Positions 1 to 10,521 of a stretch of 64,000 bases of DNA are shown in pieces. The notes below the pieces were generated by a model. That model made no database searches and was not told where the DNA came from. It saw only the letters and a list, made by a program, of their open reading frames with translations. The position numbers and the translations under genes were made by a program. Each line of letters opens with the position of its first letter. Position 1 is the stretch's first letter. This DNA comes from Streptococcus sp. S1 (GTDB taxonomy: Bacteria > Bacillota > Bacilli > Lactobacillales > Streptococcaceae), in the NCBI RefSeq assembly GCF_034137685.1, contig NZ_CP139418.1, positions 62,001 through 126,000 on the forward strand. Reading direction: 5' to 3'.

Positions 1-1824
<1,824 letters not shown>

Positions 1825-1852
1825 TTAAGTTTTATCTTCTTTTTTTCTTTTT

Positions 1853-1987
1853 GATATTTCCCTTAAGTGGTGACGACGTGAGCAACTCCCTTCGGGATTT
1901 CATCACTTATTTTTGAGCCTACTGTCTCAAAAATCCCCTATTTCAGTAGCACAAGCTACTGAAACTTTCACCACGGCGGGAAATATC
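1853..1987. repeat. Long inverted repeat in the grpE-dnaK spacer
   Basis: GATATTTCCC (1853-1862) is the exact complement of GGGAAATATC (1978-1987). Just inside, GTGGTGA (1867-1873) pairs with TCACCAC (1968-1974). The interior holds further hairpins, including CAGTAG/CTACTG near 1944-1961. The perfect GCAAGCC-tcc-GGCTTGC stem lies just to the right, near 1993-2009. The arrangement looks like a folded intergenic element inserted between grpE and dnaK. Any effect on dnaK expression is inference. Confidence 0.7.
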
Positions 1988-2056
1988 TTCCTTGCAAGCC
2001 TCCGGCTTGCGTTTTATCTTTCTTTCATAGTTTAGTGTCGTTTCGGACAAGGTAGC

Positions 2057-2581
2057 CTAGTTATATACTACTACCATGGCTGGGCGCAGGATGCGGTCAT
2101 GGAGTTTGTAGCCTTTTTGGAAGACTTGTGCGATGGTGTCTGCTGGATGTTCGTCATCTGCAGGTAAGGTTTGGATGGCCATGTGGTAGTTATGGTCAAA
2201 GGCTCCGTCCGCTGGAATCTCTTCGATTCCTTCTTCTTTCAGAGCATGTACCAAACTTTCTTGGACCATTTCCAAGCCCTTCTTCACATCATCTGTCAAC
2301 CCTTCGACGGCAAGGGCACGTTCGAGGTTGTCCAGTGATGGTAAGATCGCTTTTGCCAAATCTTGGCTACGGTATTTTTGTAATTGTTGACGTTCTTCAT
2401 TGGCACGGCGCTGAATGTTTTGCATTTCTGCATGAGCACGAAGGTATTTGTTTTCAAATTCCTCGGCACGCGCTTGTGCTTCTTCTAACTCAGAAGGTTG
2501 GTTGGACTCCTCTACAACTTCTTCGGTTGTTTGGGCAACTTCCTCTTCTTTCACGTCTTCTTTTTTGATATCTTCTGTCAA
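2057..2581 (-). CDS. grpE: Nucleotide exchange factor GrpE
   Basis: Releases ADP from DnaK. An acidic, coiled-coil-prone N-terminus is followed by the conserved core ([28 protein letters not shown]) and the C-terminal GrpE signature ending [16 protein letters not shown] chose the TTG at 2579-2581 (MTEDIKKED) because AAAGGGGTG lies a few bases upstream of it. An in-frame ATG at 2597-2599 would add six residues (MKGVYA) but would use that same purine tract as codons. The gene starts about 25 bases after the hrcA stop, consistent with co-transcription. Confidence 0.95.
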   Translation of the reverse strand: MTEDIKKEDVKEEEVAQTTEEVVEESNQPSELEEAQARAEEFENKYLRAHAEMQNIQRRANEERQQLQKYRSQDLAKAILPSLDNLERALAVEGLTDDVKKGLEMVQESLVHALKEEGIEEIPADGAFDHNYHMAIQTLPADDEHPADTIAQVFQKGYKLHDRILRPAMVVVYN

Positions 2582-2605
2582 GGCATACACCCCTTTCATT
2601 TGGTC

Positions 2606-3640
2606 TTAATTTACTTCATAATGGTTGCTGTTGAGGTAACGGTAGTAATCCGTCAACTTCATAACCAGTACCCGGCCGATGACATTGACCAGGCTAATCA
2701 CACGCCTGTAGTCCATCTCTACGGGACCGATCACATGCATGAGGGCCATCCCACGATAAGGAACCAGGAACTTGTGACTAATGACCGTCACATTTTTCAA
2801 AGCCTTCTCTTGGGATTCCGCAACCAGGATCTGGGTCATTTGGTCTTCTGGCATTCCCCCTCGTAACTCCAAGGCTACGTGTTGGGGATTATCTAAGAAC
2901 TGATAGGTCTGAAGATCGGCGTAGGTTAAGGATGAAACCTTTCCTTCTACAAAGACCAGTTCTTGAAACAGTTGCGAGAAGACGTAATCAAAGAGATCCA
3001 GCACATTGTCTGTCGTCTTGAAATAGCGCTGTACAATCTGTGGAATCTCCGTTCGCAAGCGGTAGTGGATATCCAAAACCGTATTTCCAATGAAGCGTTC
3101 TTGAACCAGCTGGTGGAAGATTTCCAAGTCACTGGTTAAGAAATTCTTTGGAATGGCAAACTGGACGGTGACAGGCTTTGATTCTTCCAAGGTCAACACC
3201 GCTAAGGCATCGTGATTGGACAATGGAACAATCTCAAAACCGGTCAAGCGCTGACGTGTCGGCTCCACATCCTGAATCACTGCGGTGTAACCCGTCATCT
3301 GGGCTAGCAACTTGGCCGTAGCATCCAAGATATCGTCTAACTTAAAGGCTTCGAAATCAAAGGCTTTCACCACCTGGTAGACATCCTGTTCATCAATCAA
3401 CTCTAGATCAAGCGAGTTCTGAACAAAATATTGAAAACCAGCTTGGCTAGGCATGCGGCCACTCGAAGTGTGGGCCTTTTCTAGTAAGCCTTGTTTTTCG
3501 AGGGCAGCCATGTCGTTTCGAATGGTCGCACTACTGGATTGAATCACATCTTGTAGCGCTTTTGAACCGACTGGTTCGTGGGTCTTGGTAAAGATATCAA
3601 CGACAAGATTAAGAATCTCATTTTGACGTTCTGTAACCAT
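2606..3640 (-). CDS. hrcA: Heat-inducible repressor HrcA
   Basis: Repressor of class I heat-shock genes that binds CIRCE. It is 344 residues, normal for the family. The N-terminal winged helix (about residues 1-75) includes [18 protein letters not shown] and the SSGRMPS loop. A GAF-like dimerisation region and the C-terminal domain ([20 protein letters not shown]) follow. It is the first gene of the operon, and two CIRCE elements lie upstream, which implies autoregulation. Confidence 0.97.
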   Translation of the reverse strand: MVTERQNEILNLVVDIFTKTHEPVGSKALQDVIQSSSATIRNDMAALEKQGLLEKAHTSSGRMPSQAGFQYFVQNSLDLELIDEQDVYQVVKAFDFEAFKLDDILDATAKLLAQMTGYTAVIQDVEPTRQRLTGFEIVPLSNHDALAVLTLEESKPVTVQFAIPKNFLTSDLEIFHQLVQERFIGNTVLDIHYRLRTEIPQIVQRYFKTTDNVLDLFDYVFSQLFQELVFVEGKVSSLTYADLQTYQFLDNPQHVALELRGGMPEDQMTQILVAESQEKALKNVTVISHKFLVPYRGMALMHVIGPVEMDYRRVISLVNVIGRVLVMKLTDYYRYLNSNHYEVN

Positions 3641-3662
3641 GACCTCACCTCTCTTTCATTTT

Positions 3663-3689
3663 TTAGCACTCTAAACACTCAAGTGCTAA
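3663..3689. promoter_or_regulatory. CIRCE operator 1 (HrcA site)
   Basis: TTAGCACTC, a nine-base spacer, then AAGTGCTAA. This matches the CIRCE consensus TTAGCACTC-N9-GAGTGCTAA with one mismatch. It lies between the hrcA promoter and the hrcA start codon. Confidence 0.95.
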
Positions 3690-3700
3690 ACCATGATTCT

Positions 3701-3728
3701 ATTATACACCCATCCAAAAGAAAGTCAA
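3701..3728 (-). promoter_or_regulatory. Promoter of the hrcA operon
   Basis: On the minus strand, TTGACT (3723-3728) and TATAAT (3701-3706) are separated by 16 bases. The promoter sits between the two CIRCE elements. Confidence 0.88.
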
Positions 3729-3745
3729 GAGAAAAAACCAAAAAA

Positions 3746-3772
3746 TTAGCACTCTTTTTTAAAGAGTGCTAA
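3746..3772. promoter_or_regulatory. CIRCE operator 2, also terminator-like
   Basis: TTAGCACTC, nine bases, GAGTGCTAA: a perfect CIRCE match just upstream of the -35 box. On the minus strand the dyad is followed by a T-rich run, so it could also terminate transcripts from the upstream VanY-type gene. The operator call is strong; the terminator role is inferred. Confidence 0.95.
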
Positions 3773-3808
3773 AAATCATTCTTAAGACCTAGAGAAATGA
3801 ATCTCCTC

Positions 3809-4582
3809 TTATTTGCCAGCTTTTTTCAAGAGTTGAATATATTCTTCCAACACTAGCTGATGGTTGGCCATATACTGAGCGTTTTCTACGCCAACATAAC
3901 GGAAATGCCAATTCTCAAAATTCACACCCGTGATGTTGCTCTTCCCATCTGGGTAGCGAAGGACAAAGCCATATTGCGGTGCGATGGCAGCCAGCTGCAT
4001 GCCCAACTCATCACTTTGACCAGCTTCGACACTCATATCAATCGCAAGCCCCGTCTGGTGTTCACTCGCACCAGGGACCTGTACCTGGGTCTGCACCTGC
4101 TTTTCAGCTTCTTCGTGCGAAAGACCACTAGCCTCTAGTTGCGCAACACGCTCATTATAGAGCTCTGTTTGCTCGGCCACACTTCGATAGCCTGATATCA
4201 AGGTTTCTTCTGGGGCAATTTTTCGAGCCGCTTCTAAGAATTGACGAGTTGGTTCTACAATCCGACTATCCACTTTGATAGCATCCACATCTGTCAATTG
4301 TGGGTTCAGCTCAGGCTTCACATTATCACGATTGACCAAGATCAACTGCCAGTCTTTGGTCGAAACGGCTGGTAAATCTGATTTTTCTTTCTTTTTCTTA
4401 GAAGAAGAGGGAGTCGTTACAGCTGTTTTTTTAGCCTTCCAAAACTGAAGCCCTGAAAACAAGCTCGGCTTGGCTAAGTAAACACCAATTCCCGATCCAA
4501 GGACCACAAGAAGAAAGAAACTCAATAGGTAAGGCCACCACTTCTTACGTTTTTTTCGTGCGCGTCTATACTTATTCGTCAT
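3809..4582 (-). CDS. VanY/LdcB-type L,D- or D,D-carboxypeptidase, membrane-anchored
   Basis: Trims peptidoglycan stem peptides outside the cell. A basic N-terminus (KYRRARKKRKKWW) and one transmembrane segment are followed by a Ser/Lys-rich linker and an M15-type catalytic domain. Visible motifs are SGYRSVAEQTELYNE, the zinc-binding SEHQTGLAIDMS, and the C-terminal catalytic/zinc motif ENWHFRYVG. The ATG at 4580-4582 has AGAGGG upstream; an in-frame GTG at 4588 would add two residues. The start overlaps the end of the preceding phosphatase gene, indicating translational coupling. Whether the substrate is L,D- or D,D-linked cannot be told from motifs alone; streptococcal LdcB proteins are L,D-carboxypeptidases. 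Confidence 0.88.
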   Translation of the reverse strand: MTNKYRRARKKRKKWWPYLLSFFLLVVLGSGIGVYLAKPSLFSGLQFWKAKKTAVTTPSSSKKKKEKSDLPAVSTKDWQLILVNRDNVKPELNPQLTDVDAIKVDSRIVEPTRQFLEAARKIAPEETLISGYRSVAEQTELYNERVAQLEASGLSHEEAEKQVQTQVQVPGASEHQTGLAIDMSVEAGQSDELGMQLAAIAPQYGFVLRYPDGKSNITGVNFENWHFRYVGVENAQYMANHQLVLEEYIQLLKKAGK

Positions 4583-5273
4583 GGCCACCCTCTAGAAGTT
4601 TTGCTCCCACCTTACGATAGGACAGATCCCCAATCTTTTCAATATGAAAGGCACCATCTTTATAGGCCAAAACCGTCACGCTTCCGTTGTCCAAGACTAA
4701 TTCTTCGACAGCCTTAGGATCGATGAGATAAATCAAGGTCGTAATCGTCATACCATGGCTGACCACAATAGCATTGCCACCGCCAGCTGCTTCTACCTCT
4801 TTTGCGATGGCTTCAAAACCTTCTTTGATCCGACTACTCAAGGCTCCCCAGGATTCAGCCCAACCAGTGGTATCCACTTCGACGATTCCTTCTGCTAACT
4901 CCATCAGGCTCAACTGATGGAAATCATCGACCTTAAAGACACGAGGTAAGACCCCCATAAAGAGATCACCATCATAAGCACCGTCAAAACTACCAAAACA
5001 CCACTCGCGGATCCGTTTGTCATAACGATAAGGGATTTTTCCTGTCAGACCAAGTTCTTGAAGAATAATTCCCATGGTTTGAATGGTGCGTCCAGAATCA
5101 CTCGAAACAGCCTCTTCAAAAGAAAGCCCAGCTTCCTTGAGACCAAGTCCTAATTCTCGAATTCCACGTTCTCCTGCTTCTGTCAGCGGAGTGTCTGACC
5201 AGCCCTGTGCCCGTCCAATGGTATTAAACATGGTTTTTCCATGACGAGCAATATATAATCTGGTTTTTGTCAT
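4572..5273 (-). CDS. Histidine phosphatase family protein (GpmB-like), copy 1
   Basis: Member of the phosphoglycerate mutase/histidine phosphatase superfamily. The catalytic ARHGKTMFNTIGRAQGWSD motif is at the N-terminus and the second catalytic histidine is in VVSHGMTI. It is 233 residues. It is a close paralogue of the gene at 5398-6087, sharing the RAQGWSDTPLT and IREWCFGSFDGAY blocks, so the pair arose by tandem duplication. Annotators often call these phosphoglycerate mutases, but the true substrate is unknown. The promoter has an extended -10 (TGATATAAT, TATAAT complement at 5301-5306) and a strong GGAGG site. The 3' end overlaps the carboxypeptidase gene. Confidence 0.88.
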   Translation of the reverse strand: MTKTRLYIARHGKTMFNTIGRAQGWSDTPLTEAGERGIRELGLGLKEAGLSFEEAVSSDSGRTIQTMGIILQELGLTGKIPYRYDKRIREWCFGSFDGAYDGDLFMGVLPRVFKVDDFHQLSLMELAEGIVEVDTTGWAESWGALSSRIKEGFEAIAKEVEAAGGGNAIVVSHGMTITTLIYLIDPKAVEELVLDNGSVTVLAYKDGAFHIEKIGDLSYRKVGAKLLEGGHDE

Positions 5274-5357
5274 TGTATTACCTCCGTATGTATCTCTTTC
5301 ATTATATCATTTTTTGCAAAAAGAAAGTAGGAAAGCTCTTACAAGTTTTGAGAAAAA

Positions 5358-5390
5358 GAAAAGGCCATGACCAAAGGGGTCAGCCTTTCA
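5358..5390 (-). terminator. Terminator after the second phosphatase gene
   Basis: Minus-strand hairpin AAAGGCTGACC / GGTCATGGCCTTT followed by TTTTCTTTTTC. It separates the two phosphatase transcripts. Confidence 0.75.
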
Positions 5391-5397
5391 GGACGGA

Positions 5398-6087
5398 CTA
5401 GGATTCTTGCAAGCTTTCACCGACCTCACGGTAACTGCTATCTCCGAACCCCTTAACCGTCAATTTCCCATCTTCATATTCTACAAGGGTTACACTACCG
5501 TTTGAAAGAGGCAGATTAAGATTTGGTTTTCCTTCGATCAAGCAGACCAGGGTCTGAATGGTCCAACTATGGCTGACCACCAAGGCATTGCCTCCACCAT
5601 TTTCTTCTACTTCTTTGGCAATGGCTTCAAAACCTTCTAGGATTCGGTTTTTCAAGACTTCCCATGGTTCAGCCCAATTTGCTGTGTCCACTTGGCAAAT
5701 TCCATTGGCCAAGTCTTCCAAGGTCAAAGTCTTATAGTCTTCTACATCCAGCACGCGTGGCACGACACCGTGAAAGAGTTCTCCACCGTATGCCCCATCA
5801 AAGCTACCAAAACACCACTCGCGGATCCGTTTGTCAAAGCGATAAGGAATCTGGTCTTTCAAGCCCAATTCATCAAGAATGATCCCCATGGTCTGAATGG
5901 CACGGCCTGAATCACTGGAATAAGCTCGAGTAAACTCCAAACCGGACTCACGCAAGCCGATTCCTAGAGCTTGAATCCCTCGTTCTCCTTCTGCTGTCAA
6001 GGGTGTATCTGACCAACCTTGAGCACGGCCAATGGTATTAAACATGGTTCTCCCATGACGAATCACAAATAATCTTGTTTTAGCCAT
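5398..6087 (-). CDS. Histidine phosphatase family protein (GpmB-like), copy 2
   Basis: A 229-residue paralogue of the 4572-5273 product. It has the N-terminal IRHGRTMFNTIGRAQGWSD motif and a second histidine in VVSHSWTI. The context around that histidine differs from copy 1 (HSW against HGM), which may reflect different substrates. The start ATG has GGAGAC upstream. Terminators on both sides suggest it is monocistronic. The in vivo substrate is not known. Confidence 0.87.
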   Translation of the reverse strand: MAKTRLFVIRHGRTMFNTIGRAQGWSDTPLTAEGERGIQALGIGLRESGLEFTRAYSSDSGRAIQTMGIILDELGLKDQIPYRFDKRIREWCFGSFDGAYGGELFHGVVPRVLDVEDYKTLTLEDLANGICQVDTANWAEPWEVLKNRILEGFEAIAKEVEENGGGNALVVSHSWTIQTLVCLIEGKPNLNLPLSNGSVTLVEYEDGKLTVKGFGDSSYREVGESLQES

Positions 6088-6104
6088 CTTGTCTCCTTTT
6101 GCAA

Positions 6105-6141
6105 GAAAAAAGTCTGGAGTTTTATCATCACAGACTTTTCT
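6105..6141 (-). terminator. Terminator after the UPF0210 gene
   Basis: Minus-strand stem AAGTCTG / CAGACTT followed by six or more T. Confidence 0.7.
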
Positions 6142-6168
6142 ATTTTCTACTATTATACTAGATTTCTA

Positions 6169-7506
6169 TTAGTTTTTAAAGCTATGAACTGGAGCTGGAA
6201 TTTGACCACCACGGGCAATAAAGTCAGCTGATGAAGCTTTGTTGACCTTCATTACCGGAGCAGACCCAAGAAGTCCACCGAGCTCTAACATATCGCCTTC
6301 TTTTCCATAAGGAATAATCCGAACGGCTGTTGTCTTTTGGTTGATCACCCCGATAGCTGCTTCATCGGCAATCATGGCCGCAATGGTTGTATCTGGAGTA
6401 TCAGCTGGGATGGCAATCATATCCAGACCGACGGAGCAGATAGCTGTCATGGCTTCCAATTTTTCCAGGTTGATATGACCTGATTGGACCGCCGCAATCA
6501 TCCCTTCATCTTCTGAGACCGGAATGAAGGCACCTGACAAACCACCGACTTGGTTACAAGCCATGATTCCACCTTTTTTCACCTGGTCATTGAGTAAAGC
6601 TAAGGCTGCGGTAGTTCCGTGGGTTCCTACTACTTCAAGCCCCATCGCTTCGAGGACGCGGGCAACCGAATCCCCAACAGCTGGCGTTGGTGCGAGAGAC
6701 AAGTCGACAATTCCAAACTCTACTCCTAGGCGTTCACTAGCCATTTGACCTACCAATTGGCCGACACGAGTGATTTTGAAAGCTGTCTTCTTGACTGTTT
6801 CAGCCAATACATCAAAGCTTGCTCCCGGAACTTTTTCAATCGCCCGTTGGACGACACCAGGTCCTGAAACCCCAACGTTGATGACAACATCCGCTTCACC
6901 GACACCGTGGAAGGCACCCGCCATAAAAGGATTATCTTCTACTGCATTGGCAAAAACTACGAGCTTACCAGGCCCCATTGGATCTGCTTGGGATGCTTCT
7001 TTAATGATACGGCCCATGTCTCGGACAGCGGTCATATTGATCCCCGTCTTGGTCGATCCAATATTAACTGAAGAGCAGACAAAATCCGTCTCTGCAAGGG
7101 CGCGAGGAATGGAATTAATGAGGATTTCATCCCCTTTTTGGTAGCCTTTTTGAACAAGGGCTGAGAAACCACCGATAAAGTTGACCCCAACTTCTTTGGC
7201 CGCACGATCTAGTGCCTTGGCAAAGGGTACATAATCTGTCGCATCTGTTGCGGCTCCGATAATAGAAATCGGAGTGACCGAAACCCGCTTATTCACAATG
7301 GGAATGCCAAGTTCTGCCGCAATCTCATCCCCAACAGCCACCAAATCTTTGGCCTTTGTCACAATCTTATGGTAGACTTTTTCAGCTGCCTTTTCGATAT
7401 CCGGATCAATACAATCTAGAAGGGAGATCCCCATGGTGATGGTCCGAACATCGAAGTTCTGCTCCTCAATCATGGCAATGGTTTCTGTTACCTGTTTAAT
7501 GTCCAT
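6169..7506 (-). CDS. UPF0210 (DUF711) family protein
   Basis: A 445-residue member of the UPF0210 family, sometimes labelled PFL-family. Recognisable features are the start [19 protein letters not shown] and the Gly/Ala-rich core ([50 protein letters not shown]). No enzymatic function is established for the family. It follows the ACT-domain gene after 18 bases, an arrangement conserved in streptococci and suggesting a shared, possibly regulatory, role. Confidence 0.9.
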   Translation of the reverse strand: MDIKQVTETIAMIEEQNFDVRTITMGISLLDCIDPDIEKAAEKVYHKIVTKAKDLVAVGDEIAAELGIPIVNKRVSVTPISIIGAATDATDYVPFAKALDRAAKEVGVNFIGGFSALVQKGYQKGDEILINSIPRALAETDFVCSSVNIGSTKTGINMTAVRDMGRIIKEASQADPMGPGKLVVFANAVEDNPFMAGAFHGVGEADVVINVGVSGPGVVQRAIEKVPGASFDVLAETVKKTAFKITRVGQLVGQMASERLGVEFGIVDLSLAPTPAVGDSVARVLEAMGLEVVGTHGTTAALALLNDQVKKGGIMACNQVGGLSGAFIPVSEDEGMIAAVQSGHINLEKLEAMTAICSVGLDMIAIPADTPDTTIAAMIADEAAIGVINQKTTAVRIIPYGKEGDMLELGGLLGSAPVMKVNKASSADFIARGGQIPAPVHSFKN

Positions 7507-7524
7507 AAATTCTCAACCCCTATC

Positions 7525-7791
7525 TTACAAATTGTGCATGGCATCAAAAATCGCTGCGCTTTGGATATTGATTTTCACATGCAGAGACTGACCGAATTCT
7601 TCCAACTCTGAACGAAGCTGTGTGAAATCTTTTTTCTCATCTGACGATACGACCGCCATCATGGTAAAGTATTCATCCAATACGGTTTGAGAGATATCAT
7701 CGATATTGAGTCCTAATTCTGCCACTTTCGTTGCAACACCCGCTACGATTCCTTTTTGGTCTTTACCAACGACTGTAATAATTGCTTTCAT
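7525..7791 (-). CDS. UPF0237 ACT-domain protein
   Basis: An 88-residue protein consisting of one ACT domain (MKAIITVVGKDQKGIVAGVA... LNIDDISQTVLDEYFTMM), the fold used for small-molecule allosteric sensing. It is the first gene of a two-gene operon with the UPF0210 gene. A TGCTACAAT extended -10 element lies about 30 bases upstream. The ligand is unknown. Confidence 0.92.
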   Translation of the reverse strand: MKAIITVVGKDQKGIVAGVATKVAELGLNIDDISQTVLDEYFTMMAVVSSDEKKDFTQLRSELEEFGQSLHVKINIQSAAIFDAMHNL

Positions 7792-7889
7792 TTCACTGCT
7801 CCATTCTATCTATTTGCTTCCATTGTAGCACAATCCCCTTAAAATCGCCCTTCTCAACTGGGAACGTTCGGATATTTTTACGTGTATAA

Positions 7890-8080
7890 AAAATAGAGAG
7901 GCTGGGACAAAAGTCCTATCCTCTTAATTGTTTTTGGATTGTCGAGTAAGACGCAGTGGTTTAGTGGGCTCTACTACGCTGATTTCATCAGCTTTTACAG
8001 CCCTACTCAACTGTGCGGAGGTGAGACGACGAAATCGAATTCTAACGAATTACCGATTACTGTCCCACTCTCTCTATTTT
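7890..8080. repeat. Intergenic hairpin element with 20-base inverted ends (repeat family R1, copy A)
   Basis: The ends AAAATAGAGAGGCTGGGACA (7890-7909) and TGTCCCACTCTCTCTATTTT (8061-8080) are inverted with 18 of 20 pairs. Inside, GCAGTGGTT (7953-7961) and AACTGTGC (8009-8016) bracket a smaller hairpin. The right end runs into the last codons of the VanZ-RDD gene. The motif pair GCAGTGGTT ... AACTGTGC recurs at 15149-15205 and 53174-53232. Confidence 0.7.
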
Positions 8081-9195
8081 GACGATTCAGTTTCATCCTT
8101 TAAGAGCTCTTTCTTCACGCGCACGGTACTCTCATACTCGGCTCCAGCTAGACGGTCAAACGGAAAGCGACGACTGAGCAAGATGATGGCAAGGGTGAGG
8201 ATCAGGTACAATAAGAGCACAAAGAAGAGCAATAAAATCATAGATAGAGTCAAAAGGGAATTATCCGTCAAATCCTGATTCAAAAGCGAGATCAAATAGA
8301 ACAACCCTTGGGGAATCCAGTAGAAATAGCCTACCACTAGGATTCCTCGCCAGATGGTGCGAAGCCATTTTTGCTTGTCAAAACGCAAGCGGAATTTCAG
8401 TAAAGCCATTCCCAAGGTCTTGCCCCGCCACAAAGGAATCAAGGCAAAATAAACAGCCAAAACCGCTACATAAGGAATCGTCTCTAAACGCTCGATTACC
8501 GCGTAAAGCAAGGATAGCATCACAAAGTCGATCAAGAAGGCAAGACCCATCCGAAAACCAGATACTCTGGTCCCTACTCGGAAAGAATGCTCGTCAATTT
8601 CGTCTCGTGTTGGCAATAACCATACCAGGAACCAACCGAGCAGATAACCCACTCCACCACCGGTGGTATTTTGAATAATATCATCGACATCTGCTAGGCG
8701 GTAAGGACCCGGATACAGAAAATAGAGACCTGATAACTGGGTCAGCTCCAAAAAGAGACTAAAGAGGGCTGTCAGAAGAATCGTTTTCTTAAAACCACAC
8801 TTGAAATAATAGCGTAGATACATCCCAAAAGGAATCAACATCAGAACATTAAAGGCAGGCACATAAAAAGTTGGATGCTTAAGGGCTTGAATCCAAGTAC
8901 CAGTCTGCGCTAGATCAAAGGGGCTCTCCTTGAAAAAATCCACCACAAAAGCAAAGGGATGAAGATTGACCATTTCTGAGTAGCTAGTATGAATCTTACT
9001 TGGATCCGGCAGAGGCAAGATCACCAGCAGATAGACCGTCATCAAGTAAAGCATAAAAGAATAGAAAATCAGCACCCGCAATTTATTGACCGAACCATAT
9101 TTTCGATAATTCAAAATCATGTAGGGCAAGGTCAGCAAAAATGCCAGAAAAGGAAAGAGCTGAACAGCTGTTTTAATAGTAGAGATATACCCCAT
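8074..9195 (-). CDS. VanZ-RDD fusion membrane protein
   Basis: A 373-residue polytopic membrane protein. The N-terminal half is VanZ-like (several TM helices, VDDIIQNTTGGGVGYLLGW motif). The C-terminal half is an RDD domain starting near VSGFRMGLAFLIDFVMLSLLYA and including LIPLWRGKTLGMALLKFRL. VanZ domains are linked to low-level glycopeptide tolerance in some bacteria and RDD domains occur in transport-related proteins; no specific role can be assigned here. A hairpin at 9218-9254 separates it from the rhomboid gene. Confidence 0.88.
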   Translation of the reverse strand: MGYISTIKTAVQLFPFLAFLLTLPYMILNYRKYGSVNKLRVLIFYSFMLYLMTVYLLVILPLPDPSKIHTSYSEMVNLHPFAFVVDFFKESPFDLAQTGTWIQALKHPTFYVPAFNVLMLIPFGMYLRYYFKCGFKKTILLTALFSLFLELTQLSGLYFLYPGPYRLADVDDIIQNTTGGGVGYLLGWFLVWLLPTRDEIDEHSFRVGTRVSGFRMGLAFLIDFVMLSLLYAVIERLETIPYVAVLAVYFALIPLWRGKTLGMALLKFRLRFDKQKWLRTIWRGILVVGYFYWIPQGLFYLISLLNQDLTDNSLLTLSMILLLFFVLLLYLILTLAIILLSRRFPFDRLAGAEYESTVRVKKELLKDETESSK

Positions 9196-9217
9196 TGTGT
9201 CTCCTTTTTACCGTTAT

Positions 9218-9254
9218 AAAATCACCCTTTGCACAATGACAAAAGGTGATTTCT
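9218..9254 (-). terminator. Hairpin between the rhomboid and VanZ-RDD genes
   Basis: AAAATCACCC (9218-9227) and GGTGATTT (9245-9252) form a stem. On the minus strand it is followed by TTTTAT, so it probably terminates the rhomboid transcript. Confidence 0.6.
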
Positions 9255-9339
9255 TCATTAATATAGAATATTATACGGCCTGGTAGAGGAAGAGTCAAGG
9301 AAGTACGATGAAAACCTTACTGAGGAGCCGTCTTAATAG

Positions 9340-9930
9340 TTAGCTCCTCCCCCTCAAGCCTTTACTTCCTATAAAGACCAATAGATAACTCACAATCCCT
9401 GAAAGATGCAATAGCGTTGAGATCCATCCGGTGATTGCTGGTAAGAGCATGAGCCCAGATAGAAAAATTAAGAATAGATAAAGCCATTTTACGGTGCGTG
9501 AAAATTCTTTCCACACGTTTGGCAGGAGCATAATCCCTCCGGTTACAAAGGCGTAGCCGACAGCAGAGATCCCTGTTGCCTGAATGTCCTGCCCCTGGGT
9601 TAAGAGGTGAAAAACGATGGAAGAGAAGACTGTCGCTGTCACAAAAACGAGCAAGACTTGTCTGGAGCCTCTTTTTCTTTCTAACAGTCCTCCGAAGGGA
9701 AGGATCATGAGTCCATTTAACAACAAATGAACCCATAAAAACCAGATTGGGGCTCCTTTACTACCGTGCATCAGGGTCCCACTAACATATTGCCAACCAT
9801 AGACCGGCTTTGAATGAAAAGCCAATAGGTCATACATAGCATCCCTATAAAAGGAAGTCAATAGAGCTAGCAACAAACAGATTAGAGCTATCGTACTGAT
9901 AACAGGGGAGGTTGTGAGGATTCTTTTCAT
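9340..9930 (-). CDS. Rhomboid-family intramembrane serine protease
   Basis: About 196 residues with six predicted membrane segments. Rhomboid hallmarks are an HxxxN-type motif (HLLLNGLM), the catalytic serine region TGISAVGYAF, and a late histidine in LHLSGIVSYLL. The ATG at 9928-9930 (MKRILTTSP) is chosen because AGAGAAG lies about six bases upstream; upstream in-frame ATGs lack a good site. The motif around the serine is GISA rather than the usual GxSG, so activity is likely but not certain. Confidence 0.82.
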   Translation of the reverse strand: MKRILTTSPVISTIALICLLLALLTSFYRDAMYDLLAFHSKPVYGWQYVSGTLMHGSKGAPIWFLWVHLLLNGLMILPFGGLLERKRGSRQVLLVFVTATVFSSIVFHLLTQGQDIQATGISAVGYAFVTGGIMLLPNVWKEFSRTVKWLYLFLIFLSGLMLLPAITGWISTLLHLSGIVSYLLVFIGSKGLRGRS

Positions 9931-9965
9931 GTTCATCTTCTCTTTTTCAAAAAACAGCGTTACAA

Positions 9966-10009
9966 TGTCTCCATTCACGACCATTATACCATTTAATTCA
10001 ATGGAGACA
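9966..10009. promoter_or_regulatory. Inverted repeat flanking the -10 box of the rhomboid promoter
   Basis: TGTCTCCATT (9966-9975) and AATGGAGACA (10000-10009) are perfect inverted arms around a minus-strand extended -10 (TGGTATAAT, TATAAT complement at 9983-9988). The placement suggests an operator. No binding protein can be named. Confidence 0.55.
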
Positions 10010-10128
10010 GAAAAGTTTTTTGCTTCTTTTGTTTCAAATCTTTGCCGGAAAAACGAAATATCGTGACTTATTAGTCGGTCATTATTCGTGACCGGAAAGC
10101 GATCCTGTTTTTTAGCCGTAGCAAAAAT

Positions 10129-10157
10129 TTGACTTTCTATTTTAAAAAGAATATACT
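10129..10157 (+). promoter_or_regulatory. Promoter of the csbD-like gene
   Basis: TTGACT (10129-10134), 17-base spacer, TATACT (10152-10157). A leader of about 85 bases precedes the start codon. Confidence 0.85.
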
Positions 10158-10248
10158 CATTCTAATCTGAGACAAATATTTTTTATTTTTTAAAATCAAC
10201 AGTATTGCATTCAGAGAAATAAACGACTAACTTCATGGAGGTGACGCT

Positions 10249-10452
10249 ATGTCATTAGAAGAAAAATTGAACCAAGTAAAAGGCTCTGTTAAAGAAGGCC
10301 TTGGTAAATTAACCGGCGATACAAAAACAGAAGCTGAAGGCACTGCTGAAAAAGTTGCTTCAAAAGCAAAAGAAGTTGCTGAAGATGCAAAAGAAGCTGT
10401 TGAAGGAGCGATCAAGGGCGTTAAAAATATCTTTCATAAAGACGACAAATAG
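10249..10452 (+). CDS. CsbD-family stress-response protein
   Basis: A 67-residue, highly charged Ala/Glu/Lys-rich protein ([24 protein letters not shown]) matching the CsbD family, whose founding member is controlled by sigma-B in Bacillus. Streptococci lack sigma-B, so regulation here must differ. It has a strong GGAGGTGA site, its own promoter and its own terminator. The molecular function is unknown. Confidence 0.9.
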   Translation: MSLEEKLNQVKGSVKEGLGKLTGDTKTEAEGTAEKVASKAKEVAEDAKEAVEGAIKGVKNIFHKDDK

Positions 10453-10469
10453 TCTTTAACATCCTAGAT

Positions 10470-10521
10470 CCACTCTATTTTCTACAGTCATGTTTGACCG
10501 TGGAAGATAGGGTGGTTTTAT
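10470..10521 (+). terminator. Terminator of the csbD-like gene
   Basis: CCACTCTATTTTC (10470-10482) pairs with GGAAGATAGGGTGG (10502-10515) and is followed by TTTTAT. Confidence 0.7.

Noticed and set aside
4572-6087. Calling both phosphatases glycolytic phosphoglycerate mutases
   Set aside because: The RHG/SH motifs define only the superfamily; glycolytic mutase activity is not supported by anything else here.
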